A DNA stretch of 64,000 nucleotides from CAWKDC01 sp044445605. GTDB lineage: Bacteria; Pseudomonadota; Gammaproteobacteria; JABCZS01. Below are positions 9,094 through 15,664 of the stretch, one piece after another. The stretch's first letter is position 1. Each line of letters opens with the position of its first letter. Below the pieces are notes generated by a model, which was not told the DNA's origin, made no database searches, and saw only the letters and a list, made by a program, of their open reading frames with translations. The translations under genes and the position numbers were made by a program. The stretch is from contig JBIOEA010000008.1 in NCBI GenBank assembly GCA_044445605.1, positions 1-64,000 on the forward strand. The letters run 5' to 3'.

Positions 9094-10477
9094 GCGCTTT
9101 CTCAGTTGAAAAAAGTTTCCCGAAACCCGATGACTTCGTCAACGTCTCTTCATATTCTGATCTCGGATCAGAGTCCGCCACGATCGCCCCTCCCGCTTGA
9201 AAAACCATGCGATGCTGTTTAACCGTCGCCGTGCGAATGGCAATTGATGTGTCCATTTCACCATTAAAGCCGATATATCCAATGCTGCCACAATATATGC
9301 CTCGATTGATCTTCTCCATCTCTGCAATGATTTGCATCGCTCGGATTTTAGGCGCGCCCGTGATCGACCCACCCGGGAATAATGCCCACAGTAAATCTAT
9401 CGCATCGTGATGGGGTGTTAATTGCCCTTTGATCACAGACACCAGATGATGGACGTTTGTATACGTTTCAACACCGCACAACTGCGTCACGTCAACAGAA
9501 TGATCTTCGCATACTTTCGATAAATCGTTCCGCAGCAAATCCACAATCATGATATTTTCAGCGTTGTCTTTTTCACTCCTTTTGAGCGCCTCTGCCAATG
9601 CGATATCCTGTTCAGCTGTTTCACCACGCCGACAGGTCCCTTTGATCGGCCGCGTTTCCACCTGACCTTGCGATAATCTCACAAAACGCTCAGGTGATAT
9701 CGACAAAATCTGCATGTCCCCCAAATTAATGTAGGCCGCAAAAGGCGCAGGATTGGTGCGATACAATTGCACAAAAAAATCAAATGAAGAAAAATTTTCG
9801 GGAAGTTCAGCTTGAAAGCGCTGCGATAAATTCGCCTCGAAAATATCGCCCGCCAAAATGTAATCCATGACCGTCTGTACGGCAGCTTCATAGCGAGGTT
9901 GCGTGAAGTTGCTTTCGATGTTTGCGCGAATAGGTTCGTTGAACATGGGCGCATCATGAGGCACCCCCACGTGAAGACGATGGAGATAATACCCTAAACG
10001 CTCACGCGCACGCGCTTGTCTGGCTTGAGGCTCCGTCTCAGGGAAACCAGTAGAAATAATCCATGCCTTCTTCTGCAGATGATCAAATGAAATCACCACA
10101 TCAAATAGCCCTACGGCCATGTCTGGGACGCCCATGTCATCCACGGTGTGAATATTCACGTCCTCAATGTATCGATAGAATTCATAGGCAAATGCGCCTG
10201 CCATCCCTCCTTGAAAAGGGGGGAGATCAGGAATGAGTGGTTGAGCGTAAGCCCTTAACCAAGACTTTAATTTAACCGCCATGTCTTCATCATGGTCATC
10301 TTTAAGCGTGAAAAATTCATAGGGATCAACGGCAATGTAGCTGTATCGGCCAAATTCCGGGTGCTGTAACCCACTCCCCAAGAACATCGCCCCCTTTTCT
10401 GCCTGAAATAACGAAAATACCCTCAATGGGCAGGTGTAGGCTATGGGCTGGATCTGGATATTCATGGCCCGCATCAT
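9077..10477 (-). CDS. pabB: Aminodeoxychorismate synthase component I
   Basis: Converts chorismate plus ammonia to 4-amino-4-deoxychorismate, the first step towards p-aminobenzoate. 466 aa with a chorismate-binding C-terminal half (DLLRNDLSKVCE, FPGGSITGAPK, GSIGYIGFNG, SDPRSEYEET). The motif PIKGT carries the Lys typical of PabB; anthranilate synthase TrpE has Ala there (PIAGT), which decides the call. Three N-terminal Met codons are possible (10477, 10474, 10465); none has a clear ribosome-binding site, and a promoter-like sequence overlaps the first two. Confidence 0.88.
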   Translation of the reverse strand: MMRAMNIQIQPIAYTCPLRVFSLFQAEKGAMFLGSGLQHPEFGRYSYIAVDPYEFFTLKDDHDEDMAVKLKSWLRAYAQPLIPDLPPFQGGMAGAFAYEFYRYIEDVNIHTVDDMGVPDMAVGLFDVVISFDHLQKKAWIISTGFPETEPQARQARARERLGYYLHRLHVGVPHDAPMFNEPIRANIESNFTQPRYEAAVQTVMDYILAGDIFEANLSQRFQAELPENFSSFDFFVQLYRTNPAPFAAYINLGDMQILSISPERFVRLSQGQVETRPIKGTCRRGETAEQDIALAEALKRSEKDNAENIMIVDLLRNDLSKVCEDHSVDVTQLCGVETYTNVHHLVSVIKGQLTPHHDAIDLLWALFPGGSITGAPKIRAMQIIAEMEKINRGIYCGSIGYIGFNGEMDTSIAIRTATVKQHRMVFQAGGAIVADSDPRSEYEETLTKSSGFGKLFSTEKAHDFID

Positions 10478-10502
10478 AATCGAAGGACTAGTAATCCGTC
10501 AA
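10473..10502 (-). promoter_or_regulatory. Candidate promoter of pabB overlapping its first ATGs
   Basis: On the minus strand TTGACG (10497-10502) and TATGAT (10473-10478) are 18 bases apart. The -10 covers the two upstream ATG codons of pabB, so transcription would start almost at the third ATG (10465). This would make a leaderless message if real. Confidence 0.4.
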
Positions 10503-10549
10503 TGAGTTAGTGTACAATATTACCTCGGCGGTATTTGAGGCTGGGGAAT

Positions 10550-11833
10550 ATGAAAAAAACGCAAGCAATTGAAAAATATATAGAATTGACTGAATTGAAA
10601 GATAAGGATAATACGTTGACTGAAAATGTCGAAGCGTTACCTAATGATAAGGATAATACGTTGGCTGTAAATATCGAGGCGTTACCTGTTGATAAGGATA
10701 ATACGTTGGCTGTAAATATCGAGGCGTTACCTATTGATAAGGATAATACGTTGGCTGAAAATATCGAGGCGTTACGTATTAAGGATGAACAATGGGCCAA
10801 GGATATCAAAGAGTTAGGGATTATCGCGGCTATCAGTGAATTTAAAGGGCTCGCTGAACTGTTGCTTTACAACATTCCCGACAAAAGCTGGCCTGCCGTC
10901 GCACAGGTTATTCCTGATGCCGAATGGAAAAGACTACTGCCCAATGTCCAAGCGCTTGCTGCCTTTCTCACTTACTTCATCCCTGAGAATTTCAGCAATA
11001 TCTATTCGGCTATCCATAAACAGCTTAAGTCATACCTCCCCAACCAGGAAACATTAGCTGAGTTTCTGCAATGTTTTCCTAAACAAGCTCATTTGCCTGT
11101 GGTAATAGGTGCATTAGAAAAAACGGATATTCTTGGCCATCTTATTACTGACGAAATTTCTCTTGTTAACTTTATCAAAATGCTACCGGATAATGACCGC
11201 ATCCCTTTTCTACAAATGCTGTTAACCATTAAACTTGAAAAAGCTAAATCAGAGCCTCTAAATTCATCACTTATCACACTCTTTGGCTACACAAGGCTAG
11301 CATTTGCCATTCAAAACATGTCGCAGCTACTTTTAATCTTGCCTCACCTGGCAGCAGATCGTTTGATATGTGAGATGGGGAGTCGAATACCTAGTCTGAA
11401 GGACTTTGAAAAAGAAAAACTAAAAGTTGAACTGGCCTTAATAAATAACCAAAGGACATTACTTATATGGCAATTTTTTGCTAATGGATTTTATAATGAA
11501 TACACGCGATGCTACAATACAATTCCAGATGTCACTCTTCGTATAGTGCGCTGCTTATCTCGTATCCCAGTAACAGCACGATCGGAGAGTTTCATCTTCT
11601 GGAAAACAGAGAAAGAGGATTGGCGGATTGACATTTCAAACCTGGTCAAAACGCTACGTGATAGTACAAATACCATGACTTCTGATGAAATCAAAAATAG
11701 CTTACGTAAGATAGCGGTACAGATACCTGCGAAAGAAAATCAAGCGATCATGCGTGTGTTTTTTTGTATCAACGAGTTACAAAATCACGCTATGGAGAAA
11801 AGATCAGCCCCCTCAAACCACACACTGTCCTAA
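10550..11833 (+). CDS. Hypothetical effector-like protein with 15-residue tandem repeats
   Basis: 427 aa, function unknown. Four near-identical 15-residue units (consensus DKDNTLAVNIEALPI) fill residues 18-77. The rest is Leu-rich and predicted helical, with loosely repeated segments of the type L-x3-L-x2-LP-x3-R-x2-FL (for example FIKMLPDNDRIPFLQMLL), a style I associate with Legionellales effector candidates; that link is inference. There is no signal peptide or membrane segment. The ATG at 10550 follows a GGGGA site. Its stop codon overlaps that of the convergent gene at 11830. Flanking genes are housekeeping, so it is probably an accessory insertion. Confidence 0.75.
   Translation: MKKTQAIEKYIELTELKDKDNTLTENVEALPNDKDNTLAVNIEALPVDKDNTLAVNIEALPIDKDNTLAENIEALRIKDEQWAKDIKELGIIAAISEFKGLAELLLYNIPDKSWPAVAQVIPDAEWKRLLPNVQALAAFLTYFIPENFSNIYSAIHKQLKSYLPNQETLAEFLQCFPKQAHLPVVIGALEKTDILGHLITDEISLVNFIKMLPDNDRIPFLQMLLTIKLEKAKSEPLNSSLITLFGYTRLAFAIQNMSQLLLILPHLAADRLICEMGSRIPSLKDFEKEKLKVELALINNQRTLLIWQFFANGFYNEYTRCYNTIPDVTLRIVRCLSRIPVTARSESFIFWKTEKEDWRIDISNLVKTLRDSTNTMTSDEIKNSLRKIAVQIPAKENQAIMRVFFCINELQNHAMEKRSAPSNHTLS
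10601..10780 (+). repeat. Four tandem 45-bp units
   Basis: Units start at 10601, 10646, 10691 and 10736, each beginning GATAAGGATAATACGTTG. Units 2 and 3 differ by only a few bases. They are in frame and encode the 15-residue protein repeat, so unit number could change by slippage or recombination without a frameshift. Confidence 0.95.
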
Positions 11834-12210
11834 AAACATAGCGTAATAATATCGCCTTCAGGAGTGATACGCGCACGGCCGTCGGTGAGGAATGTTTCTT
11901 TATCTAAATGTAAATCTTGTAATACCTTGGCGCTGATTTTGGCGCTGATCAAGGACCCGGCTGGCCATAAATTCGCGTAGGTTCCTTTTTGGCCACGCTC
12001 TATCGTGATGATGTCATGAAATACACGGATCACGTTCACAATTTCAATGCATAAATCACTGTGCAAGACGATGAAAAAAGGCTTACCCTTCTCTAAATGC
12101 GAGGCAAGTAACCTGGCCTTTTCCAAATGGATAGGCACATTCCCATAATCGTAATCTATCGTCGATAACGCCTGGGTTTGCCATATTTTTAAGTCGCTAT
12201 TGTCTCTCAT
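11830..12210 (-). CDS. Hypothetical protein with phage tail-like segment
   Basis: 126 aa, no assigned function. The segment TIERGQKGTYANLWPAGS followed by a helix resembles the TRGQ-x-GT-x-A-x2-W-x-AG segment that I recall from phage tail and baseplate-associated proteins; no other phage gene is nearby. The start at 12210 is chosen because a GGAGG site lies seven bases upstream; an in-frame TTG at 12276 and an ATG at 12228 are alternatives. It is convergent with the repeat protein (stops overlap) and divergent from tRNA-Leu. Confidence 0.65.
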   Translation of the reverse strand: MRDNSDLKIWQTQALSTIDYDYGNVPIHLEKARLLASHLEKGKPFFIVLHSDLCIEIVNVIRVFHDIITIERGQKGTYANLWPAGSLISAKISAKVLQDLHLDKETFLTDGRARITPEGDIITLCF

Positions 12211-12280
12211 ACCCTTGCCTCCGCTCATACCTCTCTTATCGACCTCATGACGGGAAAATGTAGGCGCACAAATCAAGGGG

Positions 12281-12309
12281 TTGCGTTGTGGGCTATTTTA
12301 ACGTACGAT
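12281..12309 (+). promoter_or_regulatory. Candidate promoter of tRNA-Leu
   Basis: TTGCGT (12281-12286), 17 bases, TACGAT (12304-12309), with the tRNA 5' end ten bases further on. Spacing and position fit a sigma-70 tRNA promoter that could read on into the symporter gene. Confidence 0.65.
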
Positions 12310-12318
12310 TGCCTCATT

Positions 12319-12401
12319 GCCGAGGTGGTGAAATTGGTAGACACGCGAGCTTCAGGTGTTCGTGGGCCTCGCCCGTGAAGGTTCGAGTCCTTTCCTCGGC
12401 A
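12319..12401 (+). tRNA. tRNA-Leu (anticodon CAG)
   Basis: An 83-nt class II tRNA with acceptor stem GCCGAGG/CCTCGGC, a D-arm of the TGGTGAAATTGGTAGACA type, anticodon loop TTCAGGT giving CAG (12353-12355), a long variable arm and a GGTTCGAGTCC T-arm. Discriminator A; the CCA tail is not encoded. It lies 34 bases upstream of the symporter gene. Confidence 0.95.
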
Positions 12402-12435
12402 ATAATCTCCTGCCATTCAATGCTATGATTTCTTA

Positions 12436-13800
12436 ATGAATATCAATAATCTTATTGTCATCCTCTATATGGCTATCCTCTTTGTGATGGCTATCTTGAC
12501 CGCTCGTCGAGTCCATTCGCTCGAGGATTACGCCGTGGCTGGCCGGAATTATCCTGCTTGGGTCCTCTATGCCACCCTGTGTGCCACGCTCGTCGGTGGC
12601 GGCTTTACCATCGGCAATGCCGAGAAAGTCCATACCTATGGCCTCATCTTTACCGTGGCCATGGGCGCCATTGCCGTGCGTGAGATACTCGTGGCCTATT
12701 GCATCGCCCCGCATATGTGGCGGTTTAAAGAAGCTATTTCCGTCGGCGATATCATGAAACATGCTTATGGCACGCCGGCCAAGGTCATGACAGGGTTGTT
12801 TGCAGGGCTATTGTGCGCTGCCATGATTGGCATTCAATTACGCGCCATGGGCACTATTTTTGAGCTGTTCTTTGGCGTGCATCCCTTCATAGGCATTTTG
12901 ATCGGTTGCGCAATGGTGCTGTTTTATGTGACCTTGGGTGGCTTCAAAGCAGTTGTCTGGACCGATGTGTTTCAGTTTTTAATTCTGATCATTGCATTGC
13001 CTTTGACTGCCTTTTTGGCCGTGAAAGCGGCTGGGGGCCCTTCATTGATGATGGCCGCCATCCCAGGCGACCGATTCGAATTATTTGTTCACTATTCGCC
13101 TGTCGCTTTCTTTTCTGTCCTCTCCTACTTTTTGATCGGCGAAGCATTAGCACCACCTTATATCCAACGCTTGTTGGCAGGTAACACCCATGCCGTTGCG
13201 CGCGCTGCTTTGTGGACAGGGCTCACCGCCATTCCATTAGGTTGGGTGGTTTCTATCATCGCCCTCGCTGCGTTGGCATTAAATCCTTCTGGCCCACCAC
13301 ATCAGGTCATTCCCTATATCATTTCCCAAGTGCTGCCCGTGGGTGTTGCCGGCTTTGTCATGGCTGCGATGCTCGCCGTGTTTATGTCGACGGCTGATTC
13401 TTTCCTGAATGCATCTGCTGTCAATTTGATTCACGATGTCGCAAAACCGTTTTTAGGGAGACTGTTGAGTTCCCGTGAAGAATTGTGGTTAACACAAGCA
13501 TTTACCCTGTGCGTCGGATTGGCTGCCGTGCTGTTTGCCATGTCGTACGAAAGCTTGGTCGATGGGATCTTGAAAGTCTATGGCTTGTGGGCGCCGATCG
13601 TGCTCGTGCCTATGATCGCAGCCATTCGTGGCTATCAAGGAAATACACGTGTGTTTTTGTCAACGGCCACGGCCGGTGCCGCGGCTTCTGTTTACTGGGA
13701 TTACACCCTAGGCGTCGGCACAGATATCAGCGGCATGTTCATCGGCACGTGCGTGGCGTTGGGTGTGTTTGGCCTTGTGAAGAAACTTAATCGGGTTTAG
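12436..13800 (+). CDS. Sodium:solute symporter family transporter
   Basis: 454-aa integral inner-membrane protein with about 12-13 hydrophobic segments. The family signature is visible in TLGGFKAVVWTDVFQF (about residues 165-180) and in the early ATLVGGGFTIGNAEK segment; AVFMSTADSFLNASAVN (about residues 314-330) is the conserved later helix. It should import an organic solute with sodium; the solute cannot be named. It probably shares the promoter of tRNA-Leu. Its 3' end overlaps the convergent ankyrin gene by 14 bases. Confidence 0.93.
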   Translation: MNINNLIVILYMAILFVMAILTARRVHSLEDYAVAGRNYPAWVLYATLCATLVGGGFTIGNAEKVHTYGLIFTVAMGAIAVREILVAYCIAPHMWRFKEAISVGDIMKHAYGTPAKVMTGLFAGLLCAAMIGIQLRAMGTIFELFFGVHPFIGILIGCAMVLFYVTLGGFKAVVWTDVFQFLILIIALPLTAFLAVKAAGGPSLMMAAIPGDRFELFVHYSPVAFFSVLSYFLIGEALAPPYIQRLLAGNTHAVARAALWTGLTAIPLGWVVSIIALAALALNPSGPPHQVIPYIISQVLPVGVAGFVMAAMLAVFMSTADSFLNASAVNLIHDVAKPFLGRLLSSREELWLTQAFTLCVGLAAVLFAMSYESLVDGILKVYGLWAPIVLVPMIAAIRGYQGNTRVFLSTATAGAAASVYWDYTLGVGTDISGMFIGTCVALGVFGLVKKLNRV

Positions 13801-15550
13801 GGCTTGATGTAAAAAACTTCGCCAATGGTTTTCGCTCGATTTTTTCTTCCTGCGTAACTTCTTGTTTCTCTATACTGTGTCTAGGACATGTTAACAAGTA
13901 TGTCTTCTCCACTCCCAACACCGTCGCATGGTAATCGTCCCTATGTGCGCTTTCGCGTTTATTTTTCAATGCGGCAATGACTGTTTGCCAGTTACGCGCT
14001 TGCGCAATCTGATCAATGGTTTTACCATCAATGGGACGGGTCAAATCAATGGCAGGATGGGCGATTAATTTTCTAACGAGATCTTCTTTGTTAATCTCGA
14101 CCGCAAAACGCAGGGGCGTGTAACCAAAGCGCTGCATCGCATTAACGTCGGCACCCTTCTCCAGGAGTAAATCTACGATGGAATATAGCTTACGACATAT
14201 CGCATAATGAAGGGCTGTAACCCCATTCTTCGACGACATATTAACGTTGGCACCCTTATTAATAAAAAACATGGCTATATCAGCCTGTTTTTTATCAATA
14301 GCTCGAATCAGTAGCGACTCATTATAGAAAGAACCAGTAACGCTATTCACATCCTTAACTTTGCCACTATTAAATATGGCCTCCACAGCTGGCAAACACA
14401 TTTTCCAACACGTAGCCCACACAAGCAGGCTATCTACATCGTACTCCGTACCTTTGTGGCTAAGCAGTTTTACCAAGATAGCCACATGTTGATCTTTTGC
14501 CAATTCCAGCGCTGTTTTTCCGTCCGTTTTTCTCTTCGCATTCACATCCGTTTCTGGCAATGCAATCAGCCGCATCACCTCTTGTTGATCGTTACATAAT
14601 ACAGCCAGCATGAGGGGGGTATTCATTTTTTTAATTTGGATTTCCTTTGCTTTGGTCCATCCGTTTGCATGCACCATTTTATCGAGATAGAAACTTGGAC
14701 AGTCTACCTTTGGATGCGCAAGTAATATCATCGCAATTTCTTTATAATTCAACTTGATTGCAAGAGACAGTGCACTATAACTACTTTTAACAGCATTGTT
14801 TGCCTCGATCTTTTCTGCTTCTAGCAACGCGCTAACGACCTCGACCTTTTTATTTTTTACAGCCAACGTGAGCGCGGTGTCTTCTGTTGAGAATGTCTGA
14901 GCATTCACGTCTACGCCCAGCGAAACTAACTGTTCCACCAATGATGCATCACCCTCTATGGATGCATGATGAACCAGTGTGTAGCCCTTTTTATCAACGT
15001 AAAAACACAATAGCTTGGCGGATGCATGTTCTGATAAATCATTAATACTGGTTTTTGAATTTTCGGTCTTCTCGTAGAAATCACACGTTTTTGTTAAATC
15101 TAAATCCTGCAATAGTATATTGTTGGGTTGTTCAGTAGCGCTGTTTTCAGAAAAGATTTGTTCCAACATCTTTCGGATCAATGATTTCTCTGTCTGAAAT
15201 CTTTCTTTTCGATTTAAATACACAGATGTTTGTTCAGTATTTGCTAACAATTTTAATGCTACGTTAACCTGTGAATCACCTTCTTTAAATTGGTCGCCGC
15301 GCACCCAAAGGAAGTGGTTGATACGTGATTCTATTTCAGGCAAATCATCACGGACAGGTGTACCACTAACCAATAAATCCGAATTAACCTTGGTAACATC
15401 ATAATTAGGGAAACGCTTGAACAGACCTAATAGATAGGCTTTAGCAACACTGTGCTCATACTGATAGACAGGGGTAGTGCCTGCAGGAATACTGGCCTTT
15501 TCTTCTAGTTTTTCCTTAAATTTCCGAAGCAACTCTACTGTCGTTTTCAT
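13787..15550 (-). CDS. Ankyrin-repeat protein, effector candidate
   Basis: 587 aa. Residues 1-165 form a helical region without recognised similarity; from about 178 to 540 there are roughly nine ankyrin repeats, clearest in GYTLVHHASIEGDASLVEQL, NGVTALHYAICRKLYSIVDL and FGYTPLRFAVEINKEDLVRK. The C-terminal tail ends in KPLAKFFTSSPKPD, sharing an L-x-K-F-F-T core with both ankyrin proteins at 49-52.6 kb. No signal peptide or membrane segment. It has its own consensus-like promoter. Ankyrin proteins of intracellular bacteria are often injected into hosts, which is an inference here. Confidence 0.88.
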   Translation of the reverse strand: MKTTVELLRKFKEKLEEKASIPAGTTPVYQYEHSVAKAYLLGLFKRFPNYDVTKVNSDLLVSGTPVRDDLPEIESRINHFLWVRGDQFKEGDSQVNVALKLLANTEQTSVYLNRKERFQTEKSLIRKMLEQIFSENSATEQPNNILLQDLDLTKTCDFYEKTENSKTSINDLSEHASAKLLCFYVDKKGYTLVHHASIEGDASLVEQLVSLGVDVNAQTFSTEDTALTLAVKNKKVEVVSALLEAEKIEANNAVKSSYSALSLAIKLNYKEIAMILLAHPKVDCPSFYLDKMVHANGWTKAKEIQIKKMNTPLMLAVLCNDQQEVMRLIALPETDVNAKRKTDGKTALELAKDQHVAILVKLLSHKGTEYDVDSLLVWATCWKMCLPAVEAIFNSGKVKDVNSVTGSFYNESLLIRAIDKKQADIAMFFINKGANVNMSSKNGVTALHYAICRKLYSIVDLLLEKGADVNAMQRFGYTPLRFAVEINKEDLVRKLIAHPAIDLTRPIDGKTIDQIAQARNWQTVIAALKNKRESAHRDDYHATVLGVEKTYLLTCPRHSIEKQEVTQEEKIERKPLAKFFTSSPKPD

Positions 15551-15585
15551 ACTACACCTGCCTGAATAAGTAACTGGTTGGGGGT

Positions 15586-15614
15586 ATTTTAAGGTAGTTA
15601 GGCGCCAAAGTCAA
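15586..15614 (-). promoter_or_regulatory. Promoter of the ankyrin gene
   Basis: On the minus strand TTGACT (15609-15614), 17-base spacer, TAAAAT (15586-15591), 36 bases upstream of the ATG. It is a near-consensus sigma-70 promoter, so the gene is likely transcribed independently of the 958-residue protein gene. Confidence 0.65.
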
Positions 15615-15664
15615 TAGTGGTGGCGCTTATAATTACATCCTAACTTGCTGATTATTATAGCAAA

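Noticed and set aside
9077..10477. Anthranilate synthase TrpE for the pabB gene
   Set aside because: The motif is PIKGT, the PabB form with Lys, not PIAGT, and no other trp genes are adjacent.
10601..10780. CRISPR-like repeat array
   Set aside because: The 45-bp units are directly abutting, in frame within a protein and without unique spacers.
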